Assembly: GCA_002863045.1 (NCBI GenBank)
Contig: PKDH01000047.1
Coordinates: forward strand, 1-37,369
Length of the DNA: 37,369 bases
From: Legionella sp.
GTDB taxonomy: Bacteria; Pseudomonadota; Gammaproteobacteria; Legionellales; Legionellaceae
Reading direction: 5' to 3'
Both the position numbers and the translations under genes were made by a program. Within the stretch, counting starts at the first letter, position 1, and the number at the start of each line of letters is the position of its first letter. Below are positions 27,701 through 35,256 of this stretch, piece by piece. Under the pieces are notes generated by a model that saw only the letters and a program-made list of their open reading frames with translations, made no database searches and had not been told where the DNA came from.

Positions 27701-30522
27701 GTGCTTTTTATGATACGTTGTATACTTTATCAACTAATGAACATTTAAATCTGGCACAACAACATAAACTAATCGAACTTTTTAACTGTTTAGAACATCT
27801 TTTTGAGCAGCGCTTAGCTTATGCGGTATCGTTCGAAGCGTGGCAACATTGCGTGACCGAATTTGTGCAAAAGCTTGACTTACCAACCTTTAGTTCCCAT
27901 CTAGGGTGCCTTGAACAATTGTTCAAACAACCCTATTTAAATGCCCTTACACCGGATGAATGGCTAAGTCACCAAGATAATATTACCGCGTTATTTTATC
28001 TGGGCTATCGGTCTATATTAACAGCTGATGTTATGTATGAAGCTGCGCCTGAGATTCAAACCCCGCGCCAATTTATTGATAATTTGTGTTGCGGACTTTA
28101 TTTTAGTGCTTGGTCACATATGGATGAGTCGTTTGTTGATAGCGCGAAGCAATTATTGTTAACCAACCCGTTAATTACCCAACTTCTTATCAAGCATACC
28201 AATAGCCATGATATGGTCGCTATCATTCGTATGCTACAAAAAAATAAACCCGATCAATTAATTGCTAAATACGCTTATATAGCAGAGGTTATTAAACAAC
28301 ATGTTGCCGAAATTTCGGCTCACCCTGGCATGCTACGCCCTCTTTTTGACATGGTATTTAATTTAAATTTCAATATTCAAGCGCCATCCGTTTTGCCAGC
28401 ATTACTTTCGCCTCCTCAGACATTATCACACCGCACAGCTGATATTTTGGCTTTTATGAGCCGCAGAGTACCCTTTACACCCGAAGATTGCGCTAATATG
28501 AGGCGTTTTTATCAAGCATTTTATATACATCATTTTGATACCAAAATTTTAACGTTATTATTAACAATTCCTCCCTTTTTACAAATTGATTATATTTTTA
28601 AGCATCTTACCACCGCACCTGGTGCTTATGATTTAATAGCCACTCAGAAAAACTTAGAAAAGCTTAAAGACGCCGGTGAAGCGCTCCATCATTTTCTACA
28701 AACACGTGGCGTACATGCAGAAAATTACGATACGGCAACCTTAAATAATAGGTTAAAAAAATTAATAGCTTATGCGCATAAGTTATCGCCTCAGGTGCTA
28801 CAAGATACCTTAACGACCCTAAATCAATATCCACGCTTGTCGCTCGCCATTATTCATCAGGTGCTCGATGTCAGTACGCGCTCGCCAAATCAAATGATAG
28901 AAGGTTTCGCGCAGATGCTTGTGTTTACTGATAAATATTTGATCAGAAAAGATGACATCAGCTTTTGGTGGAACACATTTTATGACCTATCACACCAGGA
29001 ACAAACCCGCTGGCTGTCATGTTTAGAACAAATTGATAAAACTTATATGGTGGATGGTGATACAATACGCCAAATATTATATTCATTATTTACCGAAGAC
29101 GATTACGCTCAATTGCATAAAATGGTGATCAATCTTGCCTTTATCGTTAAATATTTGCCAAAAGATATGCATCAACATATCCATCAGGTATGGAACTTAT
29201 TTAGCCTTTTTGAACCTGACGCAGAGGACTTAACGCTACAACAAATGATTGAAAGCTTTGTACAAATATCAGCGTTTGCCGATAAACATTTGACTAACAA
29301 AGATGAAGCCCGTCTTTTGTGGGATACCTTTTCTACCTTACCACGCCAGGACAAAACCACCTGGCTGTCATGTTTAGAACAAATTGATAAAGCTTGTGCC
29401 GTGGATGGTAATGCCATACACCAAATATTAAATTCATTATTTACCGAAGACGATCACGCTCAATTGCATAAAAAAGTGACAAAAATTGCCTTTATCGTCA
29501 AGCATTTGCCAGAAGATATGCATCAATATATTCAACAAGCATGGAATGTGTTTTGTCGTTTTGAGCTTACAGAAGAAAATCTAACCTTAATAATTGAGGA
29601 AACTCGTAAAGCGCGCTTACTCGAAAAGAACATTGCATTACAACAAGAATATTTCAACCAAGGATTTTCTAGCAAGCAACAATCGCGTCAACAGCTGATG
29701 CAATATCTAGAGCATGGGACAATTTTAGGCGCAACAGATGCATTTAAAGATCGCTGTTACGAGCAGTATGTCAGTCTTACTAAAAAAATTCTTGAGCCTA
29801 CAACACCCTGGTCTACCATTAAAGCTTTTGCCTATGAGGTGCATGCGGTGGCCTGCGTACCTTTTTCTGTTCAATCAGCCGCTGATGCCGCAAATGATGA
29901 TAAATCCATAACAAAAAATTATACAGATTATATAAAACAGCAAGAAAAGCGTTATCAGAACAAGTGGTTTAAAAATCAAACTCGCATAGATCAAGCCATC
30001 ACGTTTTTTCGGCACTTAAATCAGGCTGCCGAAAGTCATTCAAATTTTGATTATTATCAACAGATTTTTGAAGCGATTAAAACAACGCAAGAAAGCATTT
30101 TAGGTTCTGATAAAAATACAACTCAAAACAAAAAAGGTCATAGTCGCTTACTAGATATTAGCTGTGACATCATGCAAAAAGTCTCACGTGATTTTTTAAT
30201 GGATACTACTTTGACATATCAAGAAAAAGCCACGCTTCATGATTTTCTTGCAAAGCAATTTAAACACAGCGTTGATACGCTAATCGCGCGAATTCAAAAC
30301 GAACAAATATCACATCCAAAGTTATGCCAATTACTTAACTTTGAGCAAGACAAAATTTATCAGCCAGATTCTTCAGTACGTTGGGAGTTTGATGAAAAAA
30401 TAGCGCAACTTACCGATAAAGACGTGCCTAAGCATCTGCTTTATCTTGTTGAGCATATTAAACTATTCACGCCACAAGATGAAGGAACACTTAATCATTC
30501 AAATCATTTATCAAAAAGCTAA
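18706..30522 (+). CDS. Giant SecA-like ATPase with J-domain-like segment, about 3,938 residues
   Basis: I do not know this protein as a named family. Residue numbers count from a GTG at 18700; I prefer ATG 18706 because it gives the same box-to-start distance as the helicase gene. Neither start has a clear ribosome site. Residues 1-870 are of unknown fold, and a Gln/Glu-only stretch lies at about 878-914. A long, apparently helical region follows up to about 2130. Then comes a SecA-like DEAD motor: Walker A RTGEGKS (2162-2168), Walker B VLDEADHALLDERTQF (D2269, E2270), EGCTGTAGSQQELSRY (2479 on), GRGTDIKPE, and the arginine-finger motif QERGRQGRN (2629-2637). A J-domain-like piece with LRKLLLQYHPDKA has HPD at 2884-2886. 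The C-terminal 1,000 residues are helical and include two 117-residue tandem copies. No signal peptide. A role as secreted effector or toxin-like machine is inference. Confidence 0.85.
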   Translation: MSQFIINSAIDNLLIEFRNMLGKVWREARSGDNAYYDDTLRKIHDAEVKILEQYRYQGSMDKEKKRDGIIKFFSFEHEPIFILSQYHYQLSNALLDSSSKLKQEYIRKFDQVWFELEKQLKNSLQKIRPAECLKTLFDYYPWLKDETRGLTASTSVNDTYLSYQFLYVFLFAHITQNKQHDFTKPTTLRKLLDKKLTWPTQYPTQSNAATFLATILSEVPKKVLKLDKYHQTIAARYYPGLAYRFKRFDVYRYLSSMFNSNLSNRSIQVLNLEELQKPFHAAAIQQTIILNISTEDDPFWLIGHHRNLYVPADIEIPREALNKLQKISGINFIQVKNEHHTAVSDLDIDYMTAWYVTALSRILPAVRESKNVHTFRHMVPMPILLGYVYYYSGCKTNNYSPSLTGSYLTAGLNNRYPFTNPADSSGKFVPISSHKLLAEKTQSDLLDNITFNTQLISYFEQSALTFASNPEEYDTLQVNQDMGKQSLSRMQLWAATYHLPMVKRLYFAIVEPNEVYCTDIKLLQDYQITIESIRVAPAALNNLSAELAHAFSCAARNRFLISCDTSALKAAKKNVQNRQKIWKNTGQALEKFFKYQSASLTYEALSDMRVANKTWLATQCNHSAKPNGIDELMWQLWQIPQMGHDALNHLFDYLEKSYALSWNNRYREFAPALTAIFDLNGPFYSKNELYIDHLAKKIYEFDQYKNGCAPLFKQLTLIVPKNVNRLTIDAIIKLVTVLNQRSITYTDETNEVILSQIAVDKETTYTLFERLLNHAQTHKNFRLLICIPTCDVLLADKNTHKLKLKTIYRQLQNTILANRRLFNQGMLPENMAGLGQYQQGTHALKLYFNEKDTTKAQPWDGEDVYYPLGNSTPGLQQQQEQQQEQQQEEQQEQEEQHIQEQEEEAQQEQEEEIGQYRKNEDNLITRDNINLRAASLWASIPEITRQQSGQEGKPLDFLFSIWVGSTCNAEHVIEKIEYQALEEIMQHASYFRFGINKDNLPPGFFLAISSLSKGFILCFDSRKKIDALYARTHTVKPNPFKMVMYQPQKAQVFQGDFRQLESLFKSSDHGHTLWHYLAYEAYPQAHLQACQTFLDTHQLTVETTDASAALQSFELTAQAQSPGHLDIALATMSCWAKNKITPALSEHLFVNKATRFDDSQLKSFGQLFYYYDGSKVTELGTTHWFNLAQSMFDTFGSENFTIWFHDVLSRLPSWHECLDKSEIDAMVQSMHALKDHPSYQQIWWQLLKAHAASVGAFRYAQVWLGFTELINYLENSQIHINEQAWHDYLTDAHLFNAQIFLDRLYHVLKSCEQQLFAQNIQQHILNNLVNIDWHHHGFYYANIYQSYGYWDETLKITSFYKTYQTNNMSYLTPDGYTHKVTDGITHYLRFAAQHMQFSFVEFDYLKQELQALPEIKLPSLRLIIALLALGLDDIAELKTHQIINLNACLDDLEPDIITWLNGLLSLAGQTFVKGSLTVSIHQLAPLGELLKNITLQNLNKLETREEKLKLVNRLGRALQWCDGDQQEARMHMLVAYLENTHAFSAANILSDTMLKAHPWTIAEHQPLANVLFNVFLSKTQTTKQRIALKRFHQQISSINIPTSTWLPNFNEIKQSYKFITKAVDSDKARQKYIGYWIKKGCDIKNQKAPYRPLNTEDMVFVRNFLDTHLKPSFKAQNYVLLATLSQKYLAVNVHTDAKAALQSLLKFFIELDNKSYYDELGQIIGYINKKAADNQAFYAVPELIFWLKTIYHKERFCREHFPVNLLDALFTHIVNDSKNSLLNRQLRLLSNQTDNRVLARKVRQIVQLSLPNCYQMILIKIFLKGGSDSYVELVKKYLTQLHHSKVTSFKKLEMYERLFVCLKNEQNHEAIAVILNALTYPIDEPSTKEHFHNLTKVWQKSQHDLAELYISGTLSLSDMCRFLTALQDQYSTDFSLKAVLLCSILIQANASTHTHNPQALERLINVGQELKTWPNLITLAAYYSENPELSLTQLQAIYTDKLDKIALKQKVNTLIHLYESQIRATDHEGHSKRLYGTSSADYENLTRVLNTIERKGQSKLTLDKQKELLTLLYYIKHYSLSENMAIKPINTLQQLLYQNVSAANDPSVSDFARKQFAAQTLAVMREIVLRKTAKWANHTQMLDLLYAALHNNDSIIHQVRTGEGKSIITVMRASYLALNNKSVTVFSSKESLSFRDFAEFQPVYKAMSLECAYITPDAPASAYEAPADGIGKIHYATLGNKVLYRLRHVWEGQSIPFKSCENVAVLDEADHALLDERTQFNFATNVENQSVYNFDACVYRLTYEFYRQNIGNFDQDKTGCIKISRLRDLQGLCSFLQQNQSLFPEESSFFEKYIIPALDKKNKKAIEQRDKRLLQLLKAAHSAHNLKEGQHYCIRTEQKSVYNTLITIRDAKVMLANQVILGSTYSELVQQFLHTRLNYEAAQRGESPNFFIEPESLIALSQNAHVFLRNEFSKLEGCTGTAGSQQELSRYSKDYNLTHVIKVPTHRPNRTDFQPPLFCTDFNAQITQLAEIIKNQTHRPLLITCQDDNAVKQIFNQLHKILPPQYSLVCDTNDRGLAEKEIVKKAGFKGAITISARLGRGTDIKPEVEDGLGVIRTYHARPRTAKQERGRQGRNNALGMTQEVLNLSLIERQYKAFEQREPQAVRSIYAQEQQALRQKRDKHQDKNSEKWYWANDKTQVKYYLCARVVSRLHDQNELVKNRFTHQKDSLIATLTTDITKILAFLNDEKADATDLAHQQHVLTDKQAHIKTMWQDCRANIEQAWTMRLAGHAQDTNDTFALFLQKANTFWQNFSSIDSRFNSMIILELFEHISLPDEVNHVAVFIQRKTQYCKSLPRTLTTQQTDELILLKKDLRKLLLQYHPDKARVSDDEAQDITRQLTELSRLVDEKIRLTAKNYSAPVENQSDVSNKPVNLDLNARSGAIMIYQPSKKGDIFANLFKLYQTLLHNTQQYCYENDTCFLPENLIDKLHEPSRRDLRAFYDTLYTLSTNEHLNLAQQHKLIELFNCLEHLFEQRLAYAVSFEAWQHCVTEFVQKLDLPTFSSHLGCLEQLFKQPYLNALTPDEWLSHQDNITALFYLGYRSILTADVMYEAAPEIQTPRQFIDNLCCGLYFSAWSHMDESFVDSAKQLLLTNPLITQLLIKHTNSHDMVAIIRMLQKNKPDQLIAKYAYIAEVIKQHVAEISAHPGMLRPLFDMVFNLNFNIQAPSVLPALLSPPQTLSHRTADILAFMSRRVPFTPEDCANMRRFYQAFYIHHFDTKILTLLLTIPPFLQIDYIFKHLTTAPGAYDLIATQKNLEKLKDAGEALHHFLQTRGVHAENYDTATLNNRLKKLIAYAHKLSPQVLQDTLTTLNQYPRLSLAIIHQVLDVSTRSPNQMIEGFAQMLVFTDKYLIRKDDISFWWNTFYDLSHQEQTRWLSCLEQIDKTYMVDGDTIRQILYSLFTEDDYAQLHKMVINLAFIVKYLPKDMHQHIHQVWNLFSLFEPDAEDLTLQQMIESFVQISAFADKHLTNKDEARLLWDTFSTLPRQDKTTWLSCLEQIDKACAVDGNAIHQILNSLFTEDDHAQLHKKVTKIAFIVKHLPEDMHQYIQQAWNVFCRFELTEENLTLIIEETRKARLLEKNIALQQEYFNQGFSSKQQSRQQLMQYLEHGTILGATDAFKDRCYEQYVSLTKKILEPTTPWSTIKAFAYEVHAVACVPFSVQSAADAANDDKSITKNYTDYIKQQEKRYQNKWFKNQTRIDQAITFFRHLNQAAESHSNFDYYQQIFEAIKTTQESILGSDKNTTQNKKGHSRLLDISCDIMQKVSRDFLMDTTLTYQEKATLHDFLAKQFKHSVDTLIARIQNEQISHPKLCQLLNFEQDKIYQPDSSVRWEFDEKIAQLTDKDVPKHLLYLVEHIKLFTPQDEGTLNHSNHLSKS
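21331..21440 (+). repeat. Gln/Glu low-complexity tract (CAA/GAA/CAG codons)
   Basis: An in-frame run made almost only of Gln and Glu codons encodes residues about 878-914 of the giant protein. It separates the N-terminal domain from the rest and is likely a flexible or coiled-coil linker. Such short-codon repeats are prone to slippage. Confidence 0.85.
28894..29595 (+). repeat. Tandem duplication of a 351-bp (117-codon) unit in the giant gene
   Basis: The unit starting MIEGFAQ (residue 3399) is followed by a copy starting MIESFVQ (residue 3516). Both hold WLSCLEQIDK, then a variant of SLFTEDDYAQLHK and of PKDMHQHIHQVWN. A 30-bp stretch (tggctgtcatgtttagaaca and onward) is identical at 29013 and 29362, so the duplication is fairly recent. 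Confidence 0.9.
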
Positions 30523-30536
30523 CAACGTATAGGCTT

Positions 30537-30561
30537 TGGCGCACATCATTTGCTCGCGCCA
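30537..30561. terminator. Inverted repeat between the two convergent large genes
   Basis: TGGCGC (30537-30542) and GCGCCA (30556-30561) can pair, with a few more pairs outside (CTT/GAG with one mismatch). It lies between the two convergent stop codons, where a shared terminator is expected, but no T-run follows on either strand. Confidence 0.3.
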
Positions 30562-30603
30562 GAGCTTGAATGTGTTGAAAGATGCCGCGCGCGACACTCA
30601 GGG

Positions 30604-33600
30604 TTATCTGCCACCAAACTTAAGTACTTCTTTAGAGCCAATATTTGAGTCGGCTGCCGACGGCGGGAAAAAGCGTATGCCTGGATGTGCTTTGATAAAA
30701 GTTTCAAGCTCTGTGAGTGCATCCAGTTGGCAATCGGGTGCTGCAACTTTATTTGAGTCAAAAGGCATAAGTTTATTGATTTTTTGAGCCGTCTCAAACG
30801 TTGTGTCGTTATAATCTTGGCTTATTGCGTTACGAGCGGAAATTACAAAACGCTTACCTCCCAAGTTTAGAATAGCCTTAACACCATTTAATGCAGCAAA
30901 GCCACACGCTTTCAAAGCAAACGCAGTATTACGCCCGATTTTAATGACCCTAAAGCCAATGTTAGACATATTCGTTCCCCACCATAAAGGCCTAAGAATG
31001 TGTGCTTTTACGCGCTTTAAAATTTTGATTTGGCTTTGGTTTGAAGCAGCAGAGACTTTAGCGCATCGAGGCAGACCATTACGGATGCCTTGGATAAAAA
31101 ATATTTTTCGCGAAAAAGTACTTAAAAAGGATGGATTAGAATCAACTCGAATATCTTGCAATGCCGGTGAGAGTTTATCGTATAATTTGGATCTAATCGC
31201 CTCAGTTTGCTCGCCTTTGTTGTCATGCTGATGATAATCGCATTGGCAATCAATCACCTCTTTAATAAGGTCACTTAAAAGATCGATTGTTTTTATAATG
31301 GGAAGCGCCTCAAAAGAAATTTCGCCTTCTGCTGGAAAAGACATAAATTGTTCATGCAAAGCTTGTTTATCTTGTCTTTTGATGATTTTCATCAAATCCA
31401 TTACATCAGTGGCTTGCTTTTCAGGCCCTTGCTTACCCATCGCTTCAAATAAAACGGTTAAATCATCTTGATTAAGAAAGCCGATTAGTTTTTTTAAGGA
31501 TGCATAAAATTCAGCATGGAAAAATACCGTGGTTAATTTCTCAGCAGCCAATGTTGATAATTTAGCTCTATCCATACAGGCAAGACCTTCTAAATTTATT
31601 TGATTCATGAACTCAGTGAATGTTTGCTGGCGCTCATCAAGTGTTTGTATATCTTTTAAATCGTCCTCTTTTCTAAATAAATCAAGTAAGGATTCTCTAT
31701 CTATGTTTACAAAATCTTCAAATCGAATCTTTGCGGCGATATTGGTTAGTTTATTTTCATCTTGCAAAAAAGCTTTTAATTTAGCGTGGTCTGCTGTGTT
31801 AAAAAACTTTTCGATAAATGCAATAAAATCATCACTGGCCAAATAGTTTTTTATGCTAATTTCCCATGAATCGGCAATACCATATTCACAATTAGGCCAA
31901 TCTGCGTTGAGTTGTGCTGCATAATCAAGCATATCTGCTTGTTCGAACGTTTCACATCCTGGAATTTTTTGCAAAATAGCTAAGATGTTTGTGAGTTGAT
32001 TTTCAGGCGCATTATTTTGCCCTATGGCTGTAAATGCGCCTTTATGCTTAGCAATAAAATTCATTAAATTAGGCATGGTGGTAATGGCTTCTAGCAAAGT
32101 TTCGCGCTTTTCAGGCACCACAAATTTGCTTAATAGCGGACCAATAAAAGCGTCTTTGTGATGATTGAAGCTTTCTTGCCGCGTTTTTTCTAAATAAAAT
32201 TCAGCATCTTTTTGAACAGTTGTCTCTAAACCTACGCTTTTGCGCGTCATCCAATCTTTAAATTCTCTGGCCACACTGGCATTGGCGATTAACGTTTTAA
32301 AATCCGACTTTTTAATAATTTTCATGTAAACATCATCAGGATGTTTGGTGCTAGCAGCATTTGTATCAAGTGGTGTTTTTACGCCAAACCAAGCATGCTT
32401 AAGCTGCTTTAATGCCGGCCTTATTTTTTTAGCATTAAAATAAATTTTACAGATAAAATTTAGCACCGAACCAAGGATTTTGATGAATAAAGTTAACTTG
32501 TAAGGTTTTTTAATGCGCGCAATTTCTTTATCTAAATTTTTCATGGCAGCATCAATGACTTTGGTCAATTGGACACGACTTAAGCGCATATTGTGATGGT
32601 TGTGATTATTTAATTGGCGCAATGACCGCGCAATAATTTTTAATGTTTGCTTTTTTAATTTATGGCTGTCAATGGTTTCATCTTTATCAACATTGGCTCT
32701 AAACCAATGAACAATCTCCTCACCAACATTTTGACCTAAAACAGCTATAAATTGCTTGTTGTAAGCTTTTTGCGCTTTAAATAATGCCGGGTAATAATCT
32801 TTTGATTGTAAATGCTTTAAGTTAAACAGCGTTTTTTGCCGACGCCCAAGGGCATGGATATAAGCAGGCACAATGGTATCGTCTAAACCACGATTACGAC
32901 CAATTCCTTGAATAAGAGTATCTGGGCTATTGGTTTTGCTTAATGTATGTTCGGCAAGATTGATAACTGTATGCAAATTTCTATCACTAAAGCCTTCTGT
33001 TTTTTTATTGCTGGCGTAAATGCCCACAAACCCTAAGCGAAAATAGTTATCACTGATTTCTTCATCAAAATAATATGGATAGTTTGGCGTAAACGAACTT
33101 TCTTGAGAGGCGTCATCGAGCGTTTCTAAAGAGGTGCGCTGACGCCGCTTGGCCTGTTCCCGCAAGGCCCCATCTTCATACATAGGGTAACGTTCTTCAT
33201 GCAAACCCAAAAATGGGCGTGAATCGTCAATAGGTGTTTCGCTTGTTTGCATGCCTGTCATAACAGATAGGATGAGGTGACGGTTGGCATACTCGTTAAA
33301 TGCGTTATTTAAGATGTCATAGTCATCATGCTTCATAGCCGCAATCATATCGCTATCTAACGCCCAATTATCAACAAAGCGATTAAAGCATTCGGCACTA
33401 TCAATAATATGACTTTCAAATGTATTATCACGCATGTTGCCTAATTGCTCAGACATTTTCTGTAAGATTTGAGCAATTTTCCTTGCACCTTCTGCATCAA
33501 TTAATGTCTCAAGCTTGCGTTGATAATGCGCTACATCTCTGCGTTGAAATTTTTGTCGTATTAACGCTTGAAAAGCTTCAGGGTCACACTTGCGCAAACG

Positions 33601-35211
33601 ATTGTGTTCAATTTCATCAAACCCAGTTAAATCGGTTAACACATACTCCATCATATTATGAAAAATATTATCGTGAATTTGTGCTTTCAAAGACCTATCT
33701 ACAAGCTTTTCGCCTATCGCACGCTCATCATTATAGAGTTTTTGCTTGTATTGCTCTTGCCGATAAGTTAAATCCTCGCTCACGACATCCGCGTCAACGT
33801 CAGGCAATTGAAAAAAATTCGTGATGGCTTGGCGGTCAACAAGATTACCGTTGCGATAAATATTTCTATCATTATCATCACTATGCGCTAAAGCATGATG
33901 TAAATTCACCAAAGTCTCATTATCATCGACAATACATAACATCTTGCGCGCCATTGGCACTTGCATGCGCCAACGTATAGTCTCTTCATCTGGTTTGTGA
34001 TAGAGGTAGAAAGGTAGATTTTCGACAATTGAAACAGCGGCCGAGCTTTGCTCTTGTTCGATGGCATTTAAAAAACGCAACAAAATGCCATTGAACATAT
34101 TTTGCCAAAATGCACCAGTCCAAAAATAATAATGTTGTAATTTATTTCTATCAAACATGTTTCTGGCATTTTCACTCAATAATACCGGGAATTGGCCTTG
34201 GCCGGCGGCTTGCTTTTGTCCACTAGACATCATAGCCACCGGTTTATTACCTGATAATTGATAAGTTTCTTGACTGGGCGTGGCGGTTAAAAACATTGAG
34301 AGCATTTTTTTGGATAATTCAATTAACCGCACACGCCAACGCTCTGTTTTCATCAATAAATGTTGCTCATCAAAACTTAAAAATACACGTTCTGGTGCAG
34401 TTTCTAGTAATTGCTGATAATGCTTATCTAGTAAGCGCTCGCTTGAAGCAATGATGATTTTGGGCTGGTTTTCAGGTGAGTTTAAGGTATTAAGAGCCTC
34501 TTGAACATCGGCGTTTTCTTCACGTTCTCGTAAAACCAACAAATTATCGACAAGCGTATCAGGTAATACGCGCCTCAAATCTTTATGCATCTGTGTGACT
34601 AATTTATCCGGTAGTGCAAATATGCCATGATGACCGGCTAAAGATAAAACCAGCATCCAGAGCGCTTGGACATACGTTTTACCCGAGCCTGTGGCCAGTG
34701 CTACCAATAAACTACTGATGTCTTCTTCTGCCGTAATTTTATCAATGATGTTATGAAGGGTGACTAAATGTGAGCGGTATAAATCTAGTTTTCCTCGACC
34801 ACCAATCACGGTGTGGTCATTCAATTGATTGCTGATATGAGCATGGTGCTCATCCATATCTATACGAAAATTTTGCGCGCTTAATAATAACAGCGCTTCA
34901 TCATCATGATAATCATTGATTGGTTTTCTTAATGCCTTTTGGGGAGCCTCTTCAGCGGGCGTAAACGAAATTTGATAAGATTGATGGTCATTATCTTGAG
35001 TTAATGTAAGGTTAAAATTCTTGCCATTTAATCGGATGGTTTGCTTTAATGAACCTTGATTAATGGCATTCTCACATATTTGCTTGAGAGTTAGTGCTTG
35101 ATTGTCTATTTGAAATAAACGATTTTTAAAAGAATCGAGCGCCACATAACCTTGATAAACCTGGTTGGCTGCGCCTAATAAATTTGCTTTTTGCTCTGGT
35201 CTTAACTTCAT
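30604..35211 (-). CDS. Large SF2 helicase-like protein, 1,535 residues
   Basis: I do not recognise a named family. The N-terminal third is a superfamily 2 motor: motif I LATGSGKTYV (173-179), motif II SFDEQHLL (D281, E282, Q283, H284), motif III FLTATPS (about 308), and motif VI IQGIGRNRG (768-775). The DEQH box and QxxGRxxR pattern are closer to type III restriction/DEAH-like enzymes than to SecA. An unusually long insert (about 330-750) separates the two RecA-like halves. Residues 860-1535 are helical and charged, with one hydrophobic stretch near 900 (LTLFIKILGSVLNFICKIYF). No nuclease or methylase motif is visible, so a restriction enzyme is unlikely. It converges on the SecA-like giant with 81 bp between stops, and has the same promoter box, which suggests joint function. 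Substrate (nucleic acid or protein) is open. Confidence 0.8.
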   Translation of the reverse strand: MKLRPEQKANLLGAANQVYQGYVALDSFKNRLFQIDNQALTLKQICENAINQGSLKQTIRLNGKNFNLTLTQDNDHQSYQISFTPAEEAPQKALRKPINDYHDDEALLLLSAQNFRIDMDEHHAHISNQLNDHTVIGGRGKLDLYRSHLVTLHNIIDKITAEEDISSLLVALATGSGKTYVQALWMLVLSLAGHHGIFALPDKLVTQMHKDLRRVLPDTLVDNLLVLREREENADVQEALNTLNSPENQPKIIIASSERLLDKHYQQLLETAPERVFLSFDEQHLLMKTERWRVRLIELSKKMLSMFLTATPSQETYQLSGNKPVAMMSSGQKQAAGQGQFPVLLSENARNMFDRNKLQHYYFWTGAFWQNMFNGILLRFLNAIEQEQSSAAVSIVENLPFYLYHKPDEETIRWRMQVPMARKMLCIVDDNETLVNLHHALAHSDDNDRNIYRNGNLVDRQAITNFFQLPDVDADVVSEDLTYRQEQYKQKLYNDERAIGEKLVDRSLKAQIHDNIFHNMMEYVLTDLTGFDEIEHNRLRKCDPEAFQALIRQKFQRRDVAHYQRKLETLIDAEGARKIAQILQKMSEQLGNMRDNTFESHIIDSAECFNRFVDNWALDSDMIAAMKHDDYDILNNAFNEYANRHLILSVMTGMQTSETPIDDSRPFLGLHEERYPMYEDGALREQAKRRQRTSLETLDDASQESSFTPNYPYYFDEEISDNYFRLGFVGIYASNKKTEGFSDRNLHTVINLAEHTLSKTNSPDTLIQGIGRNRGLDDTIVPAYIHALGRRQKTLFNLKHLQSKDYYPALFKAQKAYNKQFIAVLGQNVGEEIVHWFRANVDKDETIDSHKLKKQTLKIIARSLRQLNNHNHHNMRLSRVQLTKVIDAAMKNLDKEIARIKKPYKLTLFIKILGSVLNFICKIYFNAKKIRPALKQLKHAWFGVKTPLDTNAASTKHPDDVYMKIIKKSDFKTLIANASVAREFKDWMTRKSVGLETTVQKDAEFYLEKTRQESFNHHKDAFIGPLLSKFVVPEKRETLLEAITTMPNLMNFIAKHKGAFTAIGQNNAPENQLTNILAILQKIPGCETFEQADMLDYAAQLNADWPNCEYGIADSWEISIKNYLASDDFIAFIEKFFNTADHAKLKAFLQDENKLTNIAAKIRFEDFVNIDRESLLDLFRKEDDLKDIQTLDERQQTFTEFMNQINLEGLACMDRAKLSTLAAEKLTTVFFHAEFYASLKKLIGFLNQDDLTVLFEAMGKQGPEKQATDVMDLMKIIKRQDKQALHEQFMSFPAEGEISFEALPIIKTIDLLSDLIKEVIDCQCDYHQHDNKGEQTEAIRSKLYDKLSPALQDIRVDSNPSFLSTFSRKIFFIQGIRNGLPRCAKVSAASNQSQIKILKRVKAHILRPLWWGTNMSNIGFRVIKIGRNTAFALKACGFAALNGVKAILNLGGKRFVISARNAISQDYNDTTFETAQKINKLMPFDSNKVAAPDCQLDALTELETFIKAHPGIRFFPPSAADSNIGSKEVLKFGGR

Positions 35212-35231
35212 ATAATCAACACCATGAAAAT

Positions 35232-35237
35232 AATATA
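35232..35237 (-). promoter_or_regulatory. -10-like hexamer for the helicase-like gene
   Basis: TATATT on the minus strand, beginning 19 nt after the box at 35257-35273. The gap is the same as for the giant gene at 18679-18684. Confidence 0.5.
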
Positions 35238-35256
35238 TACATTTTATTGGATATAC

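Noticed and set aside
30536..30797. Small reading frames on both strands between and over the ends of the two giant genes
   Set aside because: They overlap the 3' end of the helicase-like gene in other frames and have no start signals.
30604..35211. The helicase-like gene as a type III restriction subunit
   Set aside because: No PD-(D/E)xK nuclease motif and no methyltransferase gene nearby; only the motor motifs are shared.
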